From: CALNYZ01 sp942490945
Lineage (GTDB): Bacteria; Pseudomonadota; Gammaproteobacteria; UBA6429; Thiohalophilaceae
NCBI GenBank assembly: GCA_942490945.1
Contig: CALNYZ010000018.1
Span: 1,302,001 to 1,366,000, forward strand
Reading direction: 5' to 3'
Length of the DNA: 64,000 nt
Position 1 is the stretch's first letter, and every line of letters begins with the position of its first letter. The notes under the pieces are model-generated. The model saw only the letters and a list, made by a program, of their open reading frames with translations. It was not told the origin of the DNA and ran no database searches. Below are positions 7,809 through 15,519 of the stretch, piece by piece. A program made the position numbers and the translations under genes.

Positions 7809-8567
7809 ATGCGAATGATTGCAGTAATGAATCAAAAGGGTGGGGTTGGTAAAACTACCACGACAATGAATCTGGCGCACGCACTGGCACAGAAAGGTCA
7901 ACGTGTACTGGCCATTGATCTGGACCCCCAGGCGCACCTGACTGCAGGATTTGGCATGGTACGGAAATCACAACCCGGTATGGCAGAGTTAATGCTAAGT
8001 GAAAAATCAGTGGAAGAAGTTACCGTGCTGGCAAGAGACAACATGGATTTAATCCCGGCAGGCGACAGACTCGGTGAACTGGAGCATTTAACGGAAGGCG
8101 GCGCAAAACGTGGCTGGATGTTGCGTGATGCACTGGCAGATTATGCTGATGATTACGACTATATCCTGATCGATTGTCCACCTTCATCAGGAATACTGGG
8201 TATGAATGCATTACTGGCGGCGAAGGAAGTCATGATTCCGGTATCGGGCGACTTTTTCGCATTACAGGGACTGGCACGACTGATGAGTATCTTTCAGCAT
8301 ATTGAGGGTACCTTGAAACTGAATACTGAAAAATGGGTAGTGTTAACCCGCTTTCAGGAACGTCGACGTCTGGCCAAGGATGTGCGTGACAAAATCATGT
8401 CCTATTTCCCCAAGCATGTTTATAAAACTGCCATACGCGAAGCCGTTGCACTGGCAGAAAGCCCGGGATTCGGTCAGACAATATTTGAGTACCAGGCCAG
8501 TAGCAATGGCGCAGAGGATTACAAATCATTGGCAACAGACGTACAGAAACGAACGGCGATGCATTAA
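7809..8567 (+). CDS. ParA/MinD-type ATPase of the chemotaxis operon
   Basis: A 252-residue ParA-family Walker ATPase with the deviant Walker A motif KGGVGKTTTT at residues 10-19, the switch LAIDLDPQAH, and LIDCPPSSGILGMNAL. ParA proteins encoded inside chemotaxis operons (ParC of Vibrio, PpfA of Rhodobacter) place and segregate chemosensory arrays, and this position between cheW and a cytoplasmic MCP points to that job. The C-terminal region FQERRRLAKDVRDKIM and FEYQASSNGAEDYKSL matches Soj-like proteins. There is no parB-like gene nearby, so plasmid or chromosome partitioning is less likely. The start at 7809 is followed by a second in-frame ATG at 7815. Confidence 0.88.
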   Translation: MRMIAVMNQKGGVGKTTTTMNLAHALAQKGQRVLAIDLDPQAHLTAGFGMVRKSQPGMAELMLSEKSVEEVTVLARDNMDLIPAGDRLGELEHLTEGGAKRGWMLRDALADYADDYDYILIDCPPSSGILGMNALLAAKEVMIPVSGDFFALQGLARLMSIFQHIEGTLKLNTEKWVVLTRFQERRRLAKDVRDKIMSYFPKHVYKTAIREAVALAESPGFGQTIFEYQASSNGAEDYKSLATDVQKRTAMH

Positions 8568-8578
8568 AGGCAGAATTG

Positions 8579-8707
8579 ATGATGGAAAATGAAGAATTGC
8601 ACGTAGTACGCGAAACAACAGACCAAAATACAGTCGCTGTTGATGATGCCAGTCATGCTGTCGATTTATTCGAAGAAATACTGGCATGTCTGGCAGGTTC
8701 GAATTAA
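8579..8707 (+). CDS. Small acidic protein between the parA-like gene and the MCP
   Basis: A 42-codon reading frame (MMENEELHVV start, FEEILACLAGSN end) fills the gap between the ParA stop at 8567 and the MCP start. It begins 8 bases after an AAAGG ribosome site that overlaps the parA stop. The peptide is acidic with one amphipathic helix (AVDLFEEILACLAG). I do not recognise it. Tight packing in the operon and a good ribosome site support expression. It could be a ParA adaptor or an array-targeting peptide, but that is only inference from position. Confidence 0.55.
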   Translation: MMENEELHVVRETTDQNTVAVDDASHAVDLFEEILACLAGSN

Positions 8708-8731
8708 GGACAAGATTGACAGGAATTAAAT

Positions 8732-11680
8732 ATGACCAAGCGTTCAAACAGTAAATTAGGTTTTGACCCACTGTCCTGGATGGGAGCAGATGGAGTACAG
8801 GCTGACAACTCAGCAGATAAAAAACAGAGCGATAAGGAGAAAACCATGGCTCGCAATAGTGCATCGAAGAAATCCGCAGCCAGCAACAAAGTCAATGATC
8901 ATCCGCTGGGATTGAATGTGCCAGTACTCGAAAAGAGTTTTAATCTTATTGCGCCACAAGCAAATGAACTGGTGTCACGATTTTATGATGTATTGTTTGA
9001 GCGTTATCCTGAAGTTAAACCCATGTTTGCAAATACGGTACCGGAAAAGCAACAGCAAAAATTGTTGTCAGCACTGAAACTGGTGATGGCTAACCTGAAC
9101 AACGTTGACGCACTGGCCAAGGCATTAACGGCACTGGGTGAACGACATGAAAAATATGGTGTAGTCGAAGCACATTATGGTGCAGTCGCTTCGACATTAA
9201 TTGATGTTATGAAAGAATTTGCGGGACGTGCCTGGACAGCAGATGTCAACAAGGCCTGGAGTCACGCACTGGAAACAATTGCAAGCGTGATGTTGAGCGC
9301 ATACGGAAACTCGGAGGGTAATACCATGGCAGCAAGTATGGAACATGTATCAGAAATGACAATGGAAGATAGTGCCGAACTAACACGCATGCGATCGGCG
9401 GTCGATGGTGCGATGACAGCGATCATGATGATTGATCGTGATTTCAATATTACATACGCTAACAAGTCAACAATCGATATGTTAACCAAACATCAGGATA
9501 CATTGCGTTCGGTATTTCCTGGATTTAGTGCAGACCGAATTATTGGTGCGAATATTGATACCTTCCATAAAAATCCGGCTCATCAACGCCAGTTGTTAAG
9601 TAACCCGGCTAATTTGCCTTACTCAACAAACATAGATGTCGGTCCTTTAAAATTCCGTTTAAATGTAACAGCTATGATTGATGCTTCCGGGAGTTATATC
9701 GGTAATACGCTTGAGTGGTCGGATATAACCGAAGCAGCCGCGAAAGAATCACAGGTAACTCGCTTGCAAGGAACTGTGGATGGCGCAATGACAGCGATCA
9801 TGATGATCGATCGTGATCTAAAAATAACCTACGCAAATGAATCAACTTTTAATATTCTCAGAGAAAATGCTGAAGCATTACGTGCAGTATACCCTGGCTT
9901 TGACCCTGAGAAATTGATCGGGATATGTATCGATATCTTTCATAAAAATCCGGCACACCAACGTCAATTATTGGGAAACCCTGCCAATTTACCCTATTCC
10001 ACTGACATAAAAGTTGGCCCGATGATATTCCGTATTAATGTCACCGCGATTCGGGATGCGAAAGGAGAATATGTCGGTAATGCACTTGAATGGTCAGATG
10101 TAACCGAAGCACGCCGCAAGGAAGATGAGGTAGCTCGTTTAATGTCAGCAGTAGATGGCGCAGAAGCAAACCTGATGCTGTGTGATGAAAATCTGAATAT
10201 TACCTATGCAAATCCGGCAGTTGTGAGTATGTTGGCTAATCGTCAGACTGAGTTAAGGCAAATATGGCCAGGGCTGGATGTTAACAACCTGATTGGTACT
10301 TGCATTGACGGTTTCCATAAGAACCCCGCGCATCAACGTGCACTATTGTCTGATAAATCCCGTTTGCCAGCGACGGCTGAAATTAAAGTTGGCGATCTGG
10401 AATTCAGAGTTAATGCCACCATGATTACTGGTCCAAAAGGCGAATACATGGGTAATATGGTGCAATGGAGTGACATCACCGAACAAAAAGATGCAGAGCG
10501 TCAAATTGAAGATCTCATCACGGCGGCATCAAATGGCAAATTGGATACTCGCATTGACGCACAGGAATATCGAGGTTTCATGAGAAATCTTGGCGATGGA
10601 ATTAACAGTCTGATGGATGCAGTGGTTAATCCGATACAGGAGAGCAAGAAAGTCATGATTTCGCTTTCCAAGGGTGATTTAACCAATAACATGACTGGTG
10701 AATACCATGGCGAGTTCGGTGAGCTACGCGATGCAGCAAATGAAAGCGTCAACAACTTGTTGCAAATGGTGAACGAAATACGCAATGCATCGGGCAGTAT
10801 ATCTTCCGCAGCAAGTGAAATTTCACAGGGTAATACAGACCTGAGCCAACGTACCGAAGAACAGGCCTCATCACTGGAAGAGACCGCGTCGAGCATGGAA
10901 GAAATGACCAGTACGGTGAAACAAAATGCCGATAATGCGCGACAAGCTAATCAATTGGCCTCGGCTGCACGTGAACAGGCAGAAAAAGGTGGTGACGTTG
11001 TTGAAAAAGCCGTGAAAGCGATGAGCGAAATCAACAACAGCAGCAAGAAGATAGCAGACATTATCAGTGTCATTGATGAAATCGCATTCCAGACCAATCT
11101 GCTTGCACTTAACGCGGCTGTCGAGGCAGCACGTGCGGGTGAACAAGGACGTGGATTTGCAGTAGTCGCAGGTGAAGTACGCAACCTGGCACAACGCAGC
11201 GCAGGCGCGGCCAAGGAAATCAAATCGCTCATTAAAGACAGCGTCGAAAAGGTAGAAGAAGGCTCGAAACTGGTTGATGAGTCTGGTACGACACTTGACG
11301 AAATTGTTAGCGCAGTTAAAAAAGTAAGCGATATCATCGCGGAAATCGCCGCTGCAGGGCAAGAGCAGTCTTCTGGAATTGAGCAAGTGAATAAAGCGGT
11401 CATGCAAATGGATGAAATGACACAGCAGAATGCGGCATTAGTTGAAGAAGCCGCTTCGGCAAGTGAGTCGATGGAAGAACAAGCAAAAGGCATGTTAAAA
11501 CTCATGGACTTCTTCCATGTGGGTGATAGTGGCACTTCATACGCGAATGAGGAACCACGATCTCGCCCTCGTGCTGCGGCTCCATCATCACAACAGCGTG
11601 CGCCTGCACGCAGTGCTGCCGCACCCAAACCCAAGCCACGTGACACACGTAATAATGACAGCGAATGGGATGAATTTTAA
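8732..11680 (+). CDS. Soluble methyl-accepting receptor: globin, three PAS, HAMP, MCP signalling domain, CheR tether
   Basis: A 982-residue receptor with no transmembrane segment. Order: basic linker (1-60); globin (about 62-193; B10 Y85, CD1 F99, E7 Q107, F8 H139, Y149); three tandem PAS-like domains (about 215-335, 342-460, 468-585), each with the motif FHKNPAHQR; HAMP-like region (about 590-685); coiled coil and MCP tip (EIAFQTNLLALNAAVEAARA, GEQGRGFAVVAGEVR); Pro/Ala-rich linker; and terminal EWDEF. The last five residues match the x-W-x-x-F pentapeptide that tethers CheR/CheB. The protein should sit in a cytoplasmic array and respond to haem ligands and perhaps to PAS-bound cofactors. 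The ATG at 8732 has AGGA upstream; a second ATG at 8846 has a stronger AAGGAG and would only shorten the linker. Confidence 0.94.
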   Translation: MTKRSNSKLGFDPLSWMGADGVQADNSADKKQSDKEKTMARNSASKKSAASNKVNDHPLGLNVPVLEKSFNLIAPQANELVSRFYDVLFERYPEVKPMFANTVPEKQQQKLLSALKLVMANLNNVDALAKALTALGERHEKYGVVEAHYGAVASTLIDVMKEFAGRAWTADVNKAWSHALETIASVMLSAYGNSEGNTMAASMEHVSEMTMEDSAELTRMRSAVDGAMTAIMMIDRDFNITYANKSTIDMLTKHQDTLRSVFPGFSADRIIGANIDTFHKNPAHQRQLLSNPANLPYSTNIDVGPLKFRLNVTAMIDASGSYIGNTLEWSDITEAAAKESQVTRLQGTVDGAMTAIMMIDRDLKITYANESTFNILRENAEALRAVYPGFDPEKLIGICIDIFHKNPAHQRQLLGNPANLPYSTDIKVGPMIFRINVTAIRDAKGEYVGNALEWSDVTEARRKEDEVARLMSAVDGAEANLMLCDENLNITYANPAVVSMLANRQTELRQIWPGLDVNNLIGTCIDGFHKNPAHQRALLSDKSRLPATAEIKVGDLEFRVNATMITGPKGEYMGNMVQWSDITEQKDAERQIEDLITAASNGKLDTRIDAQEYRGFMRNLGDGINSLMDAVVNPIQESKKVMISLSKGDLTNNMTGEYHGEFGELRDAANESVNNLLQMVNEIRNASGSISSAASEISQGNTDLSQRTEEQASSLEETASSMEEMTSTVKQNADNARQANQLASAAREQAEKGGDVVEKAVKAMSEINNSSKKIADIISVIDEIAFQTNLLALNAAVEAARAGEQGRGFAVVAGEVRNLAQRSAGAAKEIKSLIKDSVEKVEEGSKLVDESGTTLDEIVSAVKKVSDIIAEIAAAGQEQSSGIEQVNKAVMQMDEMTQQNAALVEEAASASESMEEQAKGMLKLMDFFHVGDSGTSYANEEPRSRPRAAAPSSQQRAPARSAAAPKPKPRDTRNNDSEWDEF

Positions 11681-11698
11681 ATCCATAGGGATGAACGT

Positions 11699-12541
11699 AT
11701 GTCATCAGTATTTGAACGTGACTTTGCATTTACACGTAATGACTTTGAATATATACGGGATCTTGTCGGAGAACGCACAGGGATAGTGCTTTCGGATCAC
11801 AAGGTCGACATGGTGTATGGTCGGCTGGTAAGGCGTTTGCGCCAGCTCAAGATTACTTCATTTCAGGAGTATCTTTCGCTACTTGAAGACAAAGCCAGCA
11901 ACGACGAGCTGACCGAATTTACTAATGCACTCACAACCAATTTGACTTCCTTTTTCAGGGAGCCACATCATTTTGAATTCCTCGTGAAAACTGCAATACC
12001 AGAACTAATGAAGCGCAGACCAAACAAGCGGCTGCGTATCTGGTCAGCGGGTTGTTCGACAGGTGAAGAACCGTATACCTTGGCGATGACACTGCATGAG
12101 GCAATACCTAATATACGTAGTTGGGATGTAAAAATACTGGCAACCGATCTGGATTCAAATGTGGTGGCAAAAGGACAGGCCGGTGTTTATACGTTGGACA
12201 GGGTCAATGGCATTGAGAAAAACAGATTGGCCAAGTGGTTCAAGAAAGGGCGTTCCGGTCAGGAAGACAAAGTGAAAGTTTCCAGTGACCTGCAACAACT
12301 CATTACCTTTAAACAGCTAAACCTTATGCACGAATGGCCAATGAAAGGCCCATTCGATATTATTTTTTGTCGCAATGTGGTTATTTATTTTAATAAAGAC
12401 ACCCAGCGTGAGCTGTTTGATCGTTATGCGGACATTCTGGCGGATGATGGTTATTTGATTGTTGGACATTCAGAATCTTTACATAAAGTTTCAGACCGGT
12501 TCGGCCTGCTGGGAAAAACCATATACAGGAAGAGCAGGTAA
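11699..12541 (+). CDS. cheR: Chemoreceptor glutamate methyltransferase CheR
   Basis: CheR transfers methyl groups from S-adenosylmethionine to receptor glutamates. The 280-residue product has the all-helical N-terminal domain (FTRNDFEYIRDLVGERTGIVL, RLVRRLRQL) and the SAM-binding domain with WSAGCSTGEEPYTLAMTL, ILATDLDSNVV, and DIIFCRNVVIYFN. It starts 18 bp after the MCP, whose C-terminal EWDEF pentapeptide would dock on CheR. Stop at 12539-12541, just ahead of cheD. Confidence 0.96.
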   Translation: MSSVFERDFAFTRNDFEYIRDLVGERTGIVLSDHKVDMVYGRLVRRLRQLKITSFQEYLSLLEDKASNDELTEFTNALTTNLTSFFREPHHFEFLVKTAIPELMKRRPNKRLRIWSAGCSTGEEPYTLAMTLHEAIPNIRSWDVKILATDLDSNVVAKGQAGVYTLDRVNGIEKNRLAKWFKKGRSGQEDKVKVSSDLQQLITFKQLNLMHEWPMKGPFDIIFCRNVVIYFNKDTQRELFDRYADILADDGYLIVGHSESLHKVSDRFGLLGKTIYRKSR

Positions 12542-12545
12542 TCAG

Positions 12546-13193
12546 ATGGCACTCTTAAGACAGTCAGGGGCTCCGAACCCACAGCGTACACTGCGTGGAT
12601 TTTCAGACATAAATCGTTATTGGGATCGTCAGCGAGAAATGTATGCGGCAAAAATATTACCTGGTGAATATTATGTGACAACTAATCACGAGTTAATTAC
12701 AACGGTTTTAGGTTCCTGTGTGTCAGCATGTATACGTGATCCGGCAATGGGTATTGGCGGCATGAATCATTTTATGTTACCAATCAGTGCATCAGTAGCC
12801 ATGGCAAGTTGCAATTCTGAAGCAACACGGTATGGTAATTATGCGATGGAAAAACTGATAAATGATATCCTGAAAAACGGCGGTCGACGTGAAGCATTGG
12901 AAATAAAATTGTTTGGTGGTGGAAAAGTCATTGCACACATGAATCAGGCAGATGTTGGTAATCGTAATATACAGTTTGCGCTGGACTATGTTGCCACCGA
13001 AGGATTTGTCGTCGCTGCAAAAGATTTGGGGGATATTTACCCGCGTAAGGTTGTCTATGACCCGATGAATGGCAAGGTGCAGGTAAAAAAACTGCGTAGC
13101 CAGCATAATTCAACAATTGTTGAGCGCGAGAAAGGATACATGGAAAATCTTGTTCATGAACCCGTTGTTGGTGATGTAGAGCTGTTTGATTAA
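12546..13193 (+). CDS. cheD: Chemoreceptor glutamine deamidase CheD
   Basis: CheD deamidates receptor glutamines. The 215-residue protein carries the catalytic Cys in TTVLGSCVSACIRD and the catalytic His in GIGGMNHFMLP, with the conserved KLFGGGKVI. The N-terminus (MALLRQSGAPNPQRTLRGFSDINRYWD) is longer than in minimal CheD. The ATG at 12546 follows the cheR stop by four bases, with AGGTAA upstream inside cheR. CheD beside cheR, cheB and a soluble MCP is the arrangement of Che2-like clusters. Confidence 0.94.
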   Translation: MALLRQSGAPNPQRTLRGFSDINRYWDRQREMYAAKILPGEYYVTTNHELITTVLGSCVSACIRDPAMGIGGMNHFMLPISASVAMASCNSEATRYGNYAMEKLINDILKNGGRREALEIKLFGGGKVIAHMNQADVGNRNIQFALDYVATEGFVVAAKDLGDIYPRKVVYDPMNGKVQVKKLRSQHNSTIVEREKGYMENLVHEPVVGDVELFD

Positions 13194-13195
13194 TC

Positions 13196-14275
13196 ATGGC
13201 AAAAATAAAAGTTCTGGTTATTGATGATTCTGCGTTAATTCGCCAGATTCTGACCGAGCTATTAAATAGTGATCCGGAAATTGAAGTTGTCGGTGTCGCG
13301 CAAGACCCGATAATAGCACGCGAAAAAATCAAGGAACTCAACCCTGATGTGTTAACGCTGGACGTGGAAATGCCACGCATGGACGGGATAACCTTCTTGC
13401 GTAATTTAATGCGCTTGCGTCCGATGCCAGTGGTAATGGTGTCAACCTTAACAGCAGTCGGCGCGGATGTAACGTTTGAGGCACTTGAGCTTGGTGCGAT
13501 TGATTTTGTCACCAAGCCAAATCTCGATGTTAAAGAACAAATTAAAAATTATGCCGATGAAATTACCAGTAAGGTAAAAATGGCGGCAAAGGCACGCGTG
13601 CGCGCCTTATCAGACAGAGTTATCGATCAAAAAGTAGAACAAAAATACTCCGCCGATGCCGTACTCGAAAAACGCTCCGGACCATCGGCGCTAAAAATTA
13701 AAACCACAGACAAGATCATTGCCATTGGCGCATCAACCGGCGGGACGGAGGCGATACGCGAAGTGCTGGAACATATGCCGCCGGATGCACCGGGTATCGT
13801 GATCACGCAACATATTCCTGCCATGTTTAGCAAACCTTTCGCCGCAAGAATGGATGGTGCAAGCCCCATGACAGTCTATGAAGCACAGGATGGACAACAG
13901 ATCGTTCCTGGCCATGTGTATATTGCTCCCGGAAGTCAGCACCTTATTGTCGAACGCAGTGGCGCCCGATTCTATATCAGACTCAATGATGGACCGCCAG
14001 TAAACCGTCACAAACCCAGCGTCGATGTCATGTTCAGGTCGGTTGCCCAGTGTGTCGGACCTAATGCCATTGGTGCGATTCTGACCGGTATGGGTGATGA
14101 TGGCGCCAGAGGCTTGCTGGAAATGAAAGAAAATGGCGCGAAAACGATTATTCAGGATGAAAAAACCAGCGTTGTCTGGGGAATGCCTGGCGAAGCGGCA
14201 AAACTTGGCGCTGGCGACATAGAATTGCCGCTGGACAAAATTGCTGGCAAATTAATGGACTATTCGCGCTCATAA
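13196..14275 (+). CDS. cheB: Chemotaxis response regulator/methylesterase CheB
   Basis: CheB removes methyl groups from, and can deamidate, receptors when phosphorylated by CheA. The 359-residue product has an N-terminal receiver (D56 in LTLDVEMPRMDG; Lys in FVTKPN), a linker, and the esterase domain with the Ser-His-Asp triad: S180 in IGASTGGTEAI, H206 in ITQHIPAMFS, and D302 in LTGMGDDGARGL. It starts two bases after the cheD stop and is the last gene of the chemotaxis run; a 153-bp gap with promoters for fliA follows. Confidence 0.96.
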   Translation: MAKIKVLVIDDSALIRQILTELLNSDPEIEVVGVAQDPIIAREKIKELNPDVLTLDVEMPRMDGITFLRNLMRLRPMPVVMVSTLTAVGADVTFEALELGAIDFVTKPNLDVKEQIKNYADEITSKVKMAAKARVRALSDRVIDQKVEQKYSADAVLEKRSGPSALKIKTTDKIIAIGASTGGTEAIREVLEHMPPDAPGIVITQHIPAMFSKPFAARMDGASPMTVYEAQDGQQIVPGHVYIAPGSQHLIVERSGARFYIRLNDGPPVNRHKPSVDVMFRSVAQCVGPNAIGAILTGMGDDGARGLLEMKENGAKTIIQDEKTSVVWGMPGEAAKLGAGDIELPLDKIAGKLMDYSRS

Positions 14276-14300
14276 AAACAATAACTTAGCTTCATGAAAT

Positions 14301-14316
14301 GTGCACGGTTCTTGCA
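14301..14316 (+). promoter_or_regulatory. Weak sigma-54-like promoter upstream of fliA
   Basis: GTGCACG, four bases, TTGCA resembles the -24/-12 consensus with exact spacing and a perfect -12 half, but the -24 GG reads TG. If active it would give fliA an RpoN-dependent start before FliA itself accumulates. Confidence 0.35.
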
Positions 14317-14337
14317 ATGAAAAACGTATATTTATCG

Positions 14338-14364
14338 TAAAGTTTGCTTTCGACCTACCGATTC
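14338..14364 (+). promoter_or_regulatory. Sigma-28 (FliA) promoter in front of fliA
   Basis: TAAAGTTT, 11 bases, ACCGATTC has a perfect -35 half and five of eight -10 positions of the FliA consensus. It lies 64 bp before the fliA ATG and predicts positive autoregulation of fliA. Confidence 0.65.
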
Positions 14365-14428
14365 TATGTAAATACGTGAGTTTACAATAATCGGACAGGG
14401 TCATGTTCTAAGGAAACAACTGTATCGC

Positions 14429-15148
14429 ATGAAGCCAATAGAAAAATTATCTGAAGCCGAAGACCTGATTACAAGGCATTCCGATCTGGTACATCGAATC
14501 GCGTATCACCTGATAGCGCGTCTGCCTTCAAGTGTCATAGTTGACGATCTGATTCAGTCCGGCATGTTGGGATTACTGGATGCAGCTGAACATTACGACC
14601 CATCACAGGGTGCGAGTTTCGAAACCTATGCCACAATCCGCATTCGCGGCGCGATGCTGGATGAGTTACGTCGCAATGATTGGGCACCAAAATCGATTCA
14701 CAGAAAGGCACGCGATGTTATGGCGGCCATTCAGAAAGTTGAAAATCGCACCGGTCGTGATGCACGTAATAGTGAGGTCGCGGAAGAGCTGGAAATGAGT
14801 TTGCCTGAATACCATCAGATCTTGCAGGAAACCAATAATTGTCGAATTCTCAGTTTTGTGGATCTGAATCTTGAAGATGATATGAGTGATATCAGCCCGT
14901 CGATGACAGCAGGTCCACTTGAAAGGATGCAGACAGATGAATTTCGTGAACACTTGGTGGAAGCTATTAGGAGTCTGCCGGAACGTGAGGCATTGGTCGT
15001 GAGCCTGTACTATGATGATGAATTGAATTTACGCGAAATTGGTTGTGTACTCGATGTGAGCGAATCCAGAATCAGTCAACTCTTAAGCCAGGCGCATTTG
15101 CGAATGCGATCCAGGCTCCAGACATACATGGAAAGCAAGACAGACTGA
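14429..15148 (+). CDS. fliA: Flagellar sigma factor FliA (sigma-28)
   Basis: FliA directs RNA polymerase to late flagellar and chemotaxis promoters. The 239-residue product is the usual length. Region 2 shows DLVHRIAYHLIARLPSSV, DDLIQSGMLGLLDAAEHYD and FETYATIRIRGAMLDELRRNDW; region 3 the RTGRDARNSEVAEEL stretch; region 4 LPEREALVVSLYY, LNLREIGCVLDVSESRISQL. The start at 14429 follows AAGGAAA. In many relatives fliA lies behind flhF-flhG; here it follows cheB with its own promoters. FliM/FlgM-type partners are not in the window. Confidence 0.96.
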   Translation: MKPIEKLSEAEDLITRHSDLVHRIAYHLIARLPSSVIVDDLIQSGMLGLLDAAEHYDPSQGASFETYATIRIRGAMLDELRRNDWAPKSIHRKARDVMAAIQKVENRTGRDARNSEVAEELEMSLPEYHQILQETNNCRILSFVDLNLEDDMSDISPSMTAGPLERMQTDEFREHLVEAIRSLPEREALVVSLYYDDELNLREIGCVLDVSESRISQLLSQAHLRMRSRLQTYMESKTD

Positions 15149-15519
15149 ATACACGGTAATCAACATTTCATTTTTTCACCAGTTACTCTAGTGAACTGTG
15201 CCACATTATCTCAATTTAAGACTTTAGCTCTAATAAAACCGGACTATACTCTGTACTATATATAAGTATGGTCATTTGGATTTGTTTTAGATTGTGGTGG
15301 TTAATCATGCGTCATATAAATCATTTCAGTTCATCACACCCTGTTTAACCATCATCCTCAGGGGAATTCAAGAATATAGTTATTAATATGGCGTGCTCAC
15401 TGGAGAATCCATATTAGCGAATAAAAATGTTTGACTAACTATGGAAACAGGTTAAATGATTTGTTTTATATAATATTTTCTAAAAATTTAAGTAATTACA
15501 CCTGTCGTAGGAGGGTGAA
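15149..15519. other. Intergenic region between fliA and the membrane-protein gene
   Basis: A+T-rich 371-bp gap with no convincing reading frame. An 8-bp inverted repeat TAATATGG/CCATATTA lies at 15384-15416 with a 17-base loop. A -10-like TATAAT occurs about 45 bp before the next gene, but no good -35 is at proper spacing. The next gene has a strong AGGAGGG ribosome site at 15509-15515. Confidence 0.5.

Noticed and set aside
10951..11646. Minus-strand open frame of 231 codons opposite the MCP
   Set aside because: It lies fully within the strongly supported MCP signalling domain, has a Ser/Ala-rich composition typical of antisense frames, and has no ribosome site.
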